Source: Streptomyces sp. NBC_01445
GTDB lineage: Bacteria; Actinomycetota; Actinomycetes; Streptomycetales; Streptomycetaceae
NCBI RefSeq assembly: GCF_035918235.1
Contig: NZ_CP109485.1
Span: 6,983,001-7,047,000 of the forward strand
DNA: 64,000 bases
Reading direction: 5' to 3'
Shown here: positions 8,980 through 16,862 of the stretch, piece after piece
Layout of the letters: each line of letters begins with the position of its first letter
Position numbering within the stretch: position 1 is the first letter of the stretch
Program-made: the position numbers and the translations under genes
The notes under the pieces: generated by a model
What the model was told of the DNA's origin: nothing
The model's input: only the letters and a program-made list of their open reading frames with translations
Databases searched by the model: none

Positions 8980-10011
8980 TCAGGTGGCCGCGCCCGGCCG
9001 TTGCCACAGGTCGATCGGCACATGCCGCACGGCGCGGCCCGCCTCGTCGAGGATCCAGCCCATACGTTTGGTGTTGGTCAGGGTGAGGGAGCGGTCCACC
9101 ACGGACAGTTCGGGGAAGCGTTCGGTCAGATGGGCCTCCAGACGCTGGGTGTCGGGGATGGAACGCACCCAGCCGTTCACCACCAGATTGTGCTGCGACG
9201 TCGTGGCCGCGCACATGCGCACCTCGGGGAGCGCGGCGAGCGCGGGACCGATCCGGGCCAGCGCGTCGGACGGCACATTGGCGCGATAGGTGACGAACAC
9301 CGGGTACGGCGAGAAGCTGTGCGCCAGTTCGCAGCGCGGGACCACCGTCCTGGTCGTCAGGAGGCGTGAGACCCTGCGCCGGGCGGTCGACTCGCTCATG
9401 CCGGCGCGCCTGGCCAGCTCGCCGTAGCCCATGCGCCCGTCCGCTCCCAGGGCGATGAGCAACTCGCGGTCCCCGTCGGCCGGTACGGGATCGCTGTCCC
9501 CGGCCGGCGCCACCGGCGGCCGTACCACGTCGCGCTGCTCGCGGCTGATGGCCCGCAGATCCCAGCGGGAGCCCTCGGTGAAGAAGTGGGTGACGATCGC
9601 GCTGTGCACCGCCCGCACCCCGGGCAGCCGGCCCAGGACGTCGGTGTGCATCCGGGAGAGGTCCGCGAGCCCGTCCACCATCACGTTCAGCAGCAGATCC
9701 TGCGGGCCCGACGTGTGTTCCACGCTCGAGATCTGCGGATGGCGGGCCAGTTCGGCCGCGATCACCGGGATCCGGCCCGGCTCACAGTCCAGGCCCACGA
9801 AGGCCACGCAGTGGTGGCGGTGCACGAACGAGCCGCCGTACGCCGTCACCCAGGCCAGGCCCTGTGCGCGCAGCCGCTCCCAGCGCCGGGCGGCGGTGAC
9901 CGGGCTGATCTCGACGGCCTTGGCGACGACCGCCCAGGACGCGCGCGGCGCGTTCTGCAAGGCGCTGACCAGCGCCAGATCCAGCTCTTCCACGGTGGCG
10001 GAATCCATCAT
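8980..10011 (-). CDS. Lrp/AsnC-family regulator with duplicated domains
   Basis: A 343-residue protein, about twice the usual Lrp length. It contains two AsnC-type helix-turn-helix segments (near residues 8-55, VAKAVEISPVTAARRWERL, and near 190-235, ELARRAGMSESTARRRVSRL), each followed by a ligand-binding-like region. It is divergent from the DUF3311/symporter/amidohydrolase genes with 133 bases between starts. That interval contains two palindromes, so it probably controls that block and itself. The effector may be the transported solute or the amidohydrolase product, which is inference. Two adjacent Met codons (10011 and 10008) are possible starts. Confidence 0.88.
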   Translation of the reverse strand: MMDSATVEELDLALVSALQNAPRASWAVVAKAVEISPVTAARRWERLRAQGLAWVTAYGGSFVHRHHCVAFVGLDCEPGRIPVIAAELARHPQISSVEHTSGPQDLLLNVMVDGLADLSRMHTDVLGRLPGVRAVHSAIVTHFFTEGSRWDLRAISREQRDVVRPPVAPAGDSDPVPADGDRELLIALGADGRMGYGELARRAGMSESTARRRVSRLLTTRTVVPRCELAHSFSPYPVFVTYRANVPSDALARIGPALAALPEVRMCAATTSQHNLVVNGWVRSIPDTQRLEAHLTERFPELSVVDRSLTLTNTKRMGWILDEAGRAVRHVPIDLWQRPGAAT

Positions 10012-10050
10012 TGAAGGCCAGCTCCTGAATGATTTCTGCTGAATATCTCC

Positions 10051-10062
10051 TGGTGTACACCA
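10051..10062. promoter_or_regulatory. 12-bp palindrome TGGTGTACACCA in divergent promoter region
   Basis: A perfect 12-base palindrome lies 40 bases from the Lrp gene start, in an unusually AT-rich stretch. It is a candidate Lrp or core-promoter operator. Nothing beyond symmetry and position supports the call. Confidence 0.45.
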
Positions 10063-10089
10063 AGAGTTTCAAGCTCCTCGTGTGATTTG

Positions 10090-10110
10090 GCAACGGCCGC
10101 CGGCCGTTGC
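10090..10110. promoter_or_regulatory. 21-base inverted repeat upstream of DUF3311/symporter genes
   Basis: Nine-base arms GCAACGGCC and GGCCGTTGC pair perfectly around GCC, ending 34 bases before the DUF3311 start. It could be an operator or a 5'-leader hairpin of the symporter transcript. Confidence 0.45.
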
Positions 10111-10144
10111 ATCCCGCCCAGGTGACACGTACCGGAGTCCCGCC

Positions 10145-10387
10145 ATGCGCCTTCCGTGGTTCCTGCTGTCCGTGCCCGTCGTGGCACTGCTCGCAGCCGT
10201 CTGGCTGCCCTTCGTCAACGGGCCCCATCTGTGGCTGGGCCTGCCCTCGATGCTCGTCTGGACCGTCGCCTGGGTCCTCACCCTGACCCCGGGGATCGCC
10301 TACCTGGAGCGGTGCCGCAACGCCCGCGCCGCAGCAACCGCTCCCGCCGCGTACGCCGGGAACCGCACACCACTGGAGGAGCGCTGA
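10145..10387 (+). CDS. DUF3311 small membrane protein, symporter partner
   Basis: An 80-residue protein with two predicted membrane helices (WFLLSVPVVALLAAVWLPFV and LGLPSMLVWTVAWVLTLTPG) and a short basic tail. DUF3311 proteins are commonly encoded directly before Na+:solute symporters and are thought to be accessory subunits, like the small partner of PanF-type or YhdT-type carriers. The ATG at 10145 follows CGGAG. Its stop overlaps the symporter start (TGATG), so the two are translated together. The frame is open upstream to 10082, but that part lacks membrane character. Confidence 0.85.
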   Translation: MRLPWFLLSVPVVALLAAVWLPFVNGPHLWLGLPSMLVWTVAWVLTLTPGIAYLERCRNARAAATAPAAYAGNRTPLEER

Positions 10388-11850
10388 TGTCCACCGTCCT
10401 CGCGGTCAGCCTCGGAGGCATCCTCGTCATCGGCCTGCTCGGCCTCCTCGGCCGCCGCAAACCGGCGGCCAACCTGGAGGAGTGGAGCGTCGGCGGCCGT
10501 AACTTCGGCGCCCTGACCACCTGGTTCCTCCAGGCCGGCGAGATCTACACGACCTTCACCTTCCTCGGGCTCGCCGGTCTCGCCTACACCTCCGGTGTGG
10601 CGGTGACGTACGCCCTGCCCTACCTGCCGCTCGCCTACCTGGGCCTGTACGTGATCAGCCCGGTGGTCTGGCGTATCGGACGCGCCCGGGGCCACGTCAC
10701 CCAGGGCGACTTCTTCGCCGACCGCTACCGCAGCCCGCTGCTCGGCGGCCTCACCGCCGCCCTGGGCGTCCTCTTCCTGCTGCCGTATCTCCAGCTCCAG
10801 ATCACCGGGCTCGGCCTGGTCGTGGAGCTCGCCACCGGCAAGGACGGCATCGGCACCCCGGCGATGATCCTCGCGTCGGTGCTCATCGTGGCCTTCGTGC
10901 TGTGGTCGGGCATCCGGGGTGTGGCCAGGACGGCCTACTTCAAGGACGCCCTGATGGTGGTCGCCCTGCTGGTCCTGCTGATCGCCGTGCCCACCCACTT
11001 CCACGGCGGACTCGGCCGCCTCGGCGGCGAACTCCTCGAACACCACCGTGAGTTCCTGAGCGTCCCGGCCGACGGCCCGCACGGCACGGTCTGGTTCTTC
11101 ACGTCCATGCTCACCAGTTTGATCAGCATCCTGTTCATGACGATGCCGCAGACCTGGCCGGCCACCCTCTCCGCCGACAGCGAGCGGGCGCTGCGCCGCA
11201 ACAGCATCTGGATGCCGGTCTACGGAGCCACCCAGGCCATCCCCATCATCGTGGGCCTGACCGCCGTCACCGCGCTGTCCACCCCCACCGACGGCAACAG
11301 CGTCCTGCTGACCCTGGTGTCCCAGGCGCTGCCCGACTGGCTCGTCGGCGTGGTCGCCGTCGCGGCCGCCGCCACCGCGATGGTGCCCGCCGCCGCCATC
11401 GTCCTCGGCATGTCCACCCTCGTCAGCCGCAACGTGCTGCGGATCAGGGGCGAGCGCCGGGGCATGGTGGCCAACCACGCGACGGTCGTCGTGAGCGTCG
11501 GCCTCGCCCTGACCCTCGCCGTCCTCCGCCCGGGCGCCCTCGCCGATCTGCTGCTGCTCACCTACGCCGGACTCGCGCAGATGGCCCCGGCCACCGCCTG
11601 CGCGATCGCCCGGCGCCCCCTGCTGCGGGCCGCGTCGGCGGGCGCGGGCATCGTCGCGGGTGAGGCGGTCCTCATCTGGCTGACGTTCGGCGGCAGTTAC
11701 CACGGCGCCGTCAGCGGCGGCCTGATCGCCCTCGCCGCCAACGTCGTGATCGCGGCCCTGTCCGAAGCGGCACTCCGGCTCGTACGAGGACGGCCGGACG
11801 CCGAGGAGCCGGAGCCGCTGCACGCCGCGGACCCCGTGCCCCAGCACTGA
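10387..11850 (+). CDS. sodium:solute symporter family (SSS) protein
   Basis: A 487-residue transporter with about 12-13 hydrophobic helices. EEWSVGGRNFGALTTWFLQAG near the N-terminus and HVTQGDFFADRY are typical of the PanF/YcgO-like SSS branch. ATG 10387 overlaps the DUF3311 stop by one base. Downstream, 53 bases away, lies an amidohydrolase, so the imported solute may be an amide, hydantoin, ester or similar compound hydrolysed by that enzyme. Specificity is not deducible from sequence. It is probably under the divergent Lrp-type regulator. Confidence 0.92.
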   Translation: MSTVLAVSLGGILVIGLLGLLGRRKPAANLEEWSVGGRNFGALTTWFLQAGEIYTTFTFLGLAGLAYTSGVAVTYALPYLPLAYLGLYVISPVVWRIGRARGHVTQGDFFADRYRSPLLGGLTAALGVLFLLPYLQLQITGLGLVVELATGKDGIGTPAMILASVLIVAFVLWSGIRGVARTAYFKDALMVVALLVLLIAVPTHFHGGLGRLGGELLEHHREFLSVPADGPHGTVWFFTSMLTSLISILFMTMPQTWPATLSADSERALRRNSIWMPVYGATQAIPIIVGLTAVTALSTPTDGNSVLLTLVSQALPDWLVGVVAVAAAATAMVPAAAIVLGMSTLVSRNVLRIRGERRGMVANHATVVVSVGLALTLAVLRPGALADLLLLTYAGLAQMAPATACAIARRPLLRAASAGAGIVAGEAVLIWLTFGGSYHGAVSGGLIALAANVVIAALSEAALRLVRGRPDAEEPEPLHAADPVPQH

Positions 11851-11903
11851 ACGACCCCGCCCAGCGCCCTCGCGCACACCCCGACCGGGAGGAGAACCCC
11901 CGA

Positions 11904-13526
11904 GTGACCACCCCCGCAGACAGCCCCGCCGAGGCCCCCGTACGGATCGTCAGGGCCCGCCGGATCACCACCCTCGACGGCCGTGACACCCAGGTGTTCG
12001 CCACCGTGGGCGAGCGTGTCGCCGCCGTGGGCGAACAGGCCGAGCGGTACGCCGCGCTGCCCGGAGCCGAGACCGTCGATCTCGGCGACGTCCATGTCGT
12101 GCCCGGCTTCCACGACGCGCACTGCCACCCCACGACCCTCGCCCAGACCAGGCTCCGCCTCGACCTGGAGAGCGGCGACACCGCGTCGCCGCCCCGCGCG
12201 CGCATCGCCGCCCGTGTCGCGGCCACGCCGCCGGGGCAGTGGATCGTGGTCGAGCGCTACAACCCGCGGGCCGACCCGGACGGCCGGCTCGACCGTGCCG
12301 CCCTCGACGCGCTCTCCGCCCAACACCCCATCCTCGTCATCCACTTCTCCTGCCACATGGCGGTGGCCGGCTCGCGGGCCCTGGAGCTCGGCGGATTCCA
12401 CGACGACGGCGCGGTCCCGGCCGGCGGCGATCTCGGACGGGACGCGGCCGGCCGGCTCGACGGCTGGATCTACGAAGGGGCCTGGTTCGATCAGTGGTAC
12501 CGGCCGGCGGGTGAGCCCAGCTACCTGCCGGAGGACGCTCCGGGCGACCTGCTCGCCCCGCTCGCCGAGGTCTTCCGCGACTTCCAGTCCTTCGGCATCA
12601 CCTCTTACTGCGACGCCCTGACCGCCCCCAAGGAATTGAAGCTGTATCAGCAGGCAAGAGAACAGGGCCTGTTGACGATGCGGGTCGGGATGCTGATCTG
12701 GCACCGGTACGCGCGAACCCTCCGCGACGCGGGGCTGCACGCCGGCTTCGGCGACGAGTGGCTGCGTGTCGTCGGTGTCAAGCTGATGGTGGACGGCGCG
12801 CTGGCCGGGGGCACCTGTCTGTGCCAGGACCCCTACCGGGCCGAGACCGGATCCGACAACGGCCTCCAGCTGATGGACGACGTCGAGCTGGCCGAGGCGG
12901 TGCTGGCGGCGCACAGCGCGGGGCAGCGCGTCGGGGTGCACGCCAACGGCGACCTCGCCGTCGCCAAGGTGCTCGACGCCATCGAGGCGGCCCGCGCCGC
13001 GCACCCCGAGAGCCGTGTCAACCACCGCATCGAGCACTGCTCTCTCGTCGACCCGGCGCTCGTCGAACGCATCCGTGCCGCCGGGGTCACCCCGGTCCCG
13101 TTCGGCGCCTTCGTGCACGGCCACGGCGCGAAGCTGCGGGGCTACTACGGTGACGCGCGCGCCGAACGGGCCTGCGACCACCGGGCGTTCCTCGACGCCG
13201 GCGTCACCGTCGGCGGCTCGTCAGACCATCCGGCGGGGCCCCTGGGCCCGCTGCTCGGCATCCAGACGATGGTCACGCGGCGCACCAGTGAGGGGACCGT
13301 CCTGGGCGAGGACCGGCGGCTGACAGTCCGTGAGGCGCTGTCGGTGTACACCGTGGGTTCGGCCCACGCCACGGGCGAGTCCCACCTCAAGGGCCGCATC
13401 GCGCCGGGCATGCTGGCCGACTTCGCGGTGCTCGGCGACGACCTCTTCGCCACGGACCCGGACGGCATCGGGGCCGTTTCCGTCCTCTCCACGTGGGTGG
13501 GGGGCCGCCCGGTCTGGGAGGCCTGA
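11904..13526 (+). CDS. amidohydrolase family protein (YtcJ-like)
   Basis: A 540-residue metal-dependent hydrolase of the YtcJ/NfdA-like branch. The N-terminal metal motif is DAHCHPTT. KLMVDGALAGGTC, GVHANGDLAV, NHRIEHCSL and GGSSDHPAGPLGPL mark the later metal and active-site strands, and GMLADFAVL is the usual C-terminal beta-sandwich segment. The start is GTG 11904 with GGGAGGAG upstream at the right distance. It is the third gene of the DUF3311/symporter operon and convergent with a histidine kinase, with a small hairpin between. It probably cleaves a C-N bond of the imported substrate. Confidence 0.9.
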   Translation: MTTPADSPAEAPVRIVRARRITTLDGRDTQVFATVGERVAAVGEQAERYAALPGAETVDLGDVHVVPGFHDAHCHPTTLAQTRLRLDLESGDTASPPRARIAARVAATPPGQWIVVERYNPRADPDGRLDRAALDALSAQHPILVIHFSCHMAVAGSRALELGGFHDDGAVPAGGDLGRDAAGRLDGWIYEGAWFDQWYRPAGEPSYLPEDAPGDLLAPLAEVFRDFQSFGITSYCDALTAPKELKLYQQAREQGLLTMRVGMLIWHRYARTLRDAGLHAGFGDEWLRVVGVKLMVDGALAGGTCLCQDPYRAETGSDNGLQLMDDVELAEAVLAAHSAGQRVGVHANGDLAVAKVLDAIEAARAAHPESRVNHRIEHCSLVDPALVERIRAAGVTPVPFGAFVHGHGAKLRGYYGDARAERACDHRAFLDAGVTVGGSSDHPAGPLGPLLGIQTMVTRRTSEGTVLGEDRRLTVREALSVYTVGSAHATGESHLKGRIAPGMLADFAVLGDDLFATDPDGIGAVSVLSTWVGGRPVWEA

Positions 13527-13540
13527 AACCCCTGTCGGGG

Positions 13541-13557
13541 CGGGCGCGTACCGCCCG
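13541..13557. terminator. hairpin between convergent amidohydrolase and kinase genes
   Basis: CGGGCG and CGCCCG pair around a five-base loop in the 34 bases between the two stops. There is no T-run, as is common in streptomycetes. It may end transcription from both sides. Confidence 0.5.
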
Positions 13558-13560
13558 GTG

Positions 13561-14838
13561 TCACCCCGCGCGTTCCGGCTCCCGTACGGGGTCCGGCTGC
13601 GCGCCGTCCCGCAGGGCCGGGAGTTCCGCCGTCACCGTGAAGCCGCGCCCGGCCGGGCCCGCCTCCAGGGAGCCGCCCGCCGCGCCGAGCCGCTCGGTCA
13701 GGCCCCGCAGGCCCGTGCCGCCGATGCCCGGCTGCGGCGGCTCGGCGGCGGCGCCGCGCCCGTTGTCGTGGACCCTGAGCCGCACGCGCTCCGGGGTGCC
13801 GTCGACGGAGATCTCGCAGCGGGCCGCCCCGCTGTGGCGCACCGCGTTCGTGACCGCCTCCCGCACCACCCAGCCGAGCAGCGCCTCCGTCTGCGCGGCG
13901 AGCGGCGGGCCCGACTGGCGCACGACGGGCTCGATCCCGGCCGCCGTGAGCGCCGAGCGGGCCCGGTCGAGCTCGGTGGTGAGACTGCCCTCGCGGTAGC
14001 CGGTGACCGCCTCGCGGATCTCGGTCAGCGCCTGCCGGCCGACGGACTCGATGTCGGACACCTGCGTGAGCGCCGCGTCGAGGTCGCGGTGCGCGAGCCG
14101 GCGGGCCGCCTCCGACTTCACCACGATCACGGAGAGCGTGTGCCCGAGCAGGTCGTGCAGGTCGCGGGAGAACCGCAGCCGCTCCTGCTCCACCGCGCGG
14201 TGCGCCAACTCCTCGCGGGCGGAGCGCAGTTCACGTACCGCCTCGGCCAGGGAGAGGATCGCGGCGGTCACCATCGTGGACAGGAACGTGCCGTACGCGA
14301 TGTTGAGCGCGTCCCAGCCCTCCTTGAGACCGCCGATGGTCCCGGCGAGCGCGCTCAGGCCGAGGGCGACCTGGCCGAGGCGGCGGCCCCGCACGACCGC
14401 GCCCGTCGCCAGGCCGAGCAGCGGGAAGAACATCAGCCAGCTGCCGCCGTAGGTGATCGCGAGCCCGCAGGTGAGCAGGCCCATCGCGATCAGCGCCAGG
14501 AGCGTGTAGCGGGCCTCGCGCCGCCTCTTGTCGAAGGCCTGGAACACGATCGAGATGTACAGGCTGTTGAAGACGAACAGACCGACGCCGCCGATCCAGG
14601 GGTTGGCCGTCTTGCCCTGGAGGAGGTTCGAGAAGGCGCCGAGCCCCATCAGGAGCCAGGGCAGCAGCGCGAATCCGTTCGGCGGCGGACCCATGGGCCC
14701 GCCCTCCGCCCCGCTGTTCTTCGCGTCCTTGTCCCGGGCCCGCCACTCCGCCTTCCAGACGTCCCGGTCCGCCTTCCACTCCCGGCGGGCGTCCCGCAAC
14801 TCGAACATCGCGCAGGTGACTCGGTGCTTCCAGGACAT
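13561..14838 (-). CDS. sensor histidine kinase, HisKA_3 (NarL-partner) class
   Basis: A 425-residue membrane kinase. The basic N-terminus (1-45) is followed by a Gly/Pro stretch and four to six hydrophobic helices between about 55 and 200. The dimerisation box LRFSRDLHDLLGHTLSVIVV puts the phospho-accepting His near residue 228. The ATPase part shows REAVTNAVRHS (N box), VHDNGRGA and GTGLRGLTERL (G boxes). It lies 18 bases after the ABC permease gene on the same strand, completing an ATPase-permease-kinase operon, but the usual response regulator does not follow. The orphan regulator at 8301-8933 is the likely partner. Confidence 0.92.
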   Translation of the reverse strand: MSWKHRVTCAMFELRDARREWKADRDVWKAEWRARDKDAKNSGAEGGPMGPPPNGFALLPWLLMGLGAFSNLLQGKTANPWIGGVGLFVFNSLYISIVFQAFDKRRREARYTLLALIAMGLLTCGLAITYGGSWLMFFPLLGLATGAVVRGRRLGQVALGLSALAGTIGGLKEGWDALNIAYGTFLSTMVTAAILSLAEAVRELRSAREELAHRAVEQERLRFSRDLHDLLGHTLSVIVVKSEAARRLAHRDLDAALTQVSDIESVGRQALTEIREAVTGYREGSLTTELDRARSALTAAGIEPVVRQSGPPLAAQTEALLGWVVREAVTNAVRHSGAARCEISVDGTPERVRLRVHDNGRGAAAEPPQPGIGGTGLRGLTERLGAAGGSLEAGPAGRGFTVTAELPALRDGAQPDPVREPERAG

Positions 14839-14856
14839 GGTTCCCCAGCTCCCCGT

Positions 14857-15573
14857 TCAGACGGTCCGCGCGGCCCTGCGGTACGACACCACAGCGTACG
14901 AACCGAAGGCCAGCAGCCAGGCGACGAGCACCGCGACAGCGGCGGCGGACGGCGCGTGACCGTCGGCGACGGCCGTGCCGATCTGCGCGAACCGGTTCGT
15001 CGGCGTGTACGACGACACGGACTGCAGCCACCCGGGGAAGAGCGCGATCGGGAACCACAGGCCGCCGAGTACGGAGAGTCCCAGGTTGCACACCATGTTC
15101 GCGACACCCGTGGTCTGCGCGGTCAGCCGGTAGCCGTTGCCGAGTCCGAGCAGGGTGAAGGGGATCGAGCCGAGCCACAGCAGCAGCGCGATGACGGCCC
15201 ACTGCCACACGTCCAGCCGCACCCCGTTGACCAGGCCGCCCGCGAGGAGCACCGCCGCGATCGACGGCAGCACCGTCACCGACCCCGTCAGGGCCCGGCC
15301 CGCCACCACCTGGCGCGGCGTCATCGGGGTGACCCGCAGCTGCCGCAGCCATCCGATCGTCTTGTCCTCGGCGACCCCGCCGCCGGTGTTGAGGGCCGAG
15401 CCGACCGCGCCGTAGGCGGCCATGCCGACCATGGAGACCGTCCTCCACTCGGGGTCGTTCTCACCGAGGTTGGTGAACAGCAGGTACATCAGCACCGGCA
15501 TCCCGACACCGAAGATCACGAACATGGTGTCGCGCAGGGTCCTGCGCACTTCGAGCCTGATGTAGTCGATCAT
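14857..15573 (-). CDS. ABC-2 type transporter permease
   Basis: A 238-residue membrane subunit of an ABC exporter with six hydrophobic segments (for example FVIFGVGMPVLMYLLF, VLPSIAAVLLAGGLVNGV, WAVIALLLWLGSIPFTLLG). The sequence around RQLRVTPMTPRQVVAGRALTG is the cytoplasmic coupling region typical of the DrrB/YadH-like group. Its ATG overlaps the stop of the ATPase gene by 4 bases. Such kinase-linked exporters in streptomycetes often respond to cell-envelope stress or peptide antibiotics. The substrate here is unknown. Confidence 0.9.
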   Translation of the reverse strand: MIDYIRLEVRRTLRDTMFVIFGVGMPVLMYLLFTNLGENDPEWRTVSMVGMAAYGAVGSALNTGGGVAEDKTIGWLRQLRVTPMTPRQVVAGRALTGSVTVLPSIAAVLLAGGLVNGVRLDVWQWAVIALLLWLGSIPFTLLGLGNGYRLTAQTTGVANMVCNLGLSVLGGLWFPIALFPGWLQSVSSYTPTNRFAQIGTAVADGHAPSAAAVAVLVAWLLAFGSYAVVSYRRAARTV

Positions 15574-16565
15574 CGAACCGTCTCCAGATCCGTGTCGGAA
15601 CCGCCGCCGCGACGGTTGTCCGAACCGCTGTCCGAACCGCTGTCGGTACCGCTGCCCGAACGACCGTCCGAACCGCTCGTCAGTGCCATGAACGCGTCGT
15701 CGAGCGAGGCCGGGGCGACCTCAAGACCCCGGATCGCGTTCAGTCCGGCCAGCGCGATCACCGTCGCGTCCGAGTCGTCCGTACGCAGCCTGGCCCGGTC
15801 CCCCCGGACCTCCACGGCCGTCACGCCCGGCAGCAGCGACAGACCCTCCGTGCCGCGCCCGGCCAGGTCGAACGAGACGAGGCTGCCGCCCGCGGCCCGC
15901 TTCAGCTCCTCGCCGGAGCCGACCGCGACGACCTTGCCGTGGTCGATGACCACGATGCGGTCGGCATGCGCGTCGGCCTCCTCCAGGTAGTGCGTGGAGA
16001 AGAGCACCGTGTGGCCGCGCCGCGCGTAGGCCCGCATCGACGCCCAGAACGCGTGCCGTGCCTCCACGTCGAGGGCGGCCGTCGGCTCGTCGAGCACGAG
16101 CAGGGCCGGGTTCCCGGCCAGGGCCACGGCGAACCGCACCCGCTGGGTCTGGCCGCCGGACAGCTTGTCGACGCGCCGCTGCGCGAGCTCCTCGATGCCG
16201 GCCAGCGCGAGCGCGTCGGTGACGGGCATCGGCGCCGGGTAGCGGCCCGCCACGAAGGCGACCAGCTCGCGGACCGTGACCCGGGGGACCGCGCGGCCCT
16301 CCTGGAGCATCGCGCCGACCTGCCCGGCGCGTACCGCCGCCTCCGGCGTGGTGCCGAAGAGCGAGACCGTGCCCTCGTCCGGGGTGTCGAGGCCCAGCAG
16401 GAGAGCGATCGTGGAGGACTTGCCCGCGCCGTTGCGGCCGAGCAGGGCGACGGTCTCGCCGCGCCGGATCTCCAGATCGACCCCGTCGACGGCGCGCACC
16501 GCGCCGAATGTCTTGACCGCCCCCGTGAAGGACACGGCCACCGGTGTCCCGTCTGTCATCGTCAT
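15570..16565 (-). CDS. ABC transporter ATP-binding protein
   Basis: A 331-residue ATPase of the DrrA/CcmA-like export group. The Walker A is GRNGAGKSS, the signature is LSGGQTQR, the Walker B is ALLVLDEPT and the switch His lies in FSTHYLEEAD. After the ATPase domain (to about residue 220) a DUF4162-like region ends in a Ser/Gly/Asp tail of about 30 residues made of SGSD-like repeats. That tail is unusual and may be a slippage product. The start is ATG 16565, with Met codon 16559 as an alternative. It is the first gene of the exporter/kinase operon, divergent from the MaoC operon. Confidence 0.92.
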   Translation of the reverse strand: MTMTDGTPVAVSFTGAVKTFGAVRAVDGVDLEIRRGETVALLGRNGAGKSSTIALLLGLDTPDEGTVSLFGTTPEAAVRAGQVGAMLQEGRAVPRVTVRELVAFVAGRYPAPMPVTDALALAGIEELAQRRVDKLSGGQTQRVRFAVALAGNPALLVLDEPTAALDVEARHAFWASMRAYARRGHTVLFSTHYLEEADAHADRIVVIDHGKVVAVGSGEELKRAAGGSLVSFDLAGRGTEGLSLLPGVTAVEVRGDRARLRTDDSDATVIALAGLNAIRGLEVAPASLDDAFMALTSGSDGRSGSGTDSGSDSGSDNRRGGGSDTDLETVR

Positions 16566-16609
16566 GGCAAGGACGCTACGGGCCGGGGGCCGGGCGCGGC
16601 AGATGCCGG

Positions 16610-16632
16610 TTGTACGGAGCCGGGCAGTACAA
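16610..16632. promoter_or_regulatory. inverted repeat TTGTAC-N11-GTACAA upstream of ABC exporter operon
   Basis: Six-base perfect arms at 16610-16615 and 16627-16632 have centres 17 bases apart. They lie 45-67 bases before the ATPase start and within promoter distance of it. It is a candidate site for the LuxR-type regulator of this exporter. Confidence 0.4.
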
Positions 16633-16670
16633 ATGTCACGGCCGTCAGGACCGGCCGCCCGCCGACCGAA

Positions 16671-16688
16671 TCTGACATGGCGTCAGGA
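16671..16688. promoter_or_regulatory. second copy of CTGAC-N4-CGTCAG operator core
   Basis: TCTGACATGGCGTCAGGA keeps both half-sites and the spacing found in the centre of the palindrome at 5529-5565. It lies just upstream of a plausible -10 (TATACA, 16715-16720) of the MaoC operon, which suggests the same repressor acts at both places. Confidence 0.55.
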
Positions 16689-16734
16689 GTCTTCCCAACT
16701 GTCGTGGTCTTGGCTATACATGGGATCGCCGGAC

Positions 16735-16748
16735 TGGAACGCGTTCTA
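16735..16748. promoter_or_regulatory. KstR-type motif (TNNAACNNGTTNNA) before MaoC operon
   Basis: TGGAACGCGTTCTA is an exact match to the consensus recognised by KstR, the TetR repressor of sterol catabolism in mycobacteria and rhodococci. It overlaps a second palindrome, CGTTCTAGAACG (16742-16753). It sits about 15 bases after the likely -10, where a bound repressor would block transcription. Confidence 0.55.
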
Positions 16749-16862
16749 GAACGGGCGCGTGGCGTTCCACCAGAGTTCCTCCGGCCCAGCAACGACCTCG
16801 GTGCGACCGACGGTGCGGACGGCCGCACCGAGGTCTTCCCCGCACAAGGAGTCTTGAGCCTG

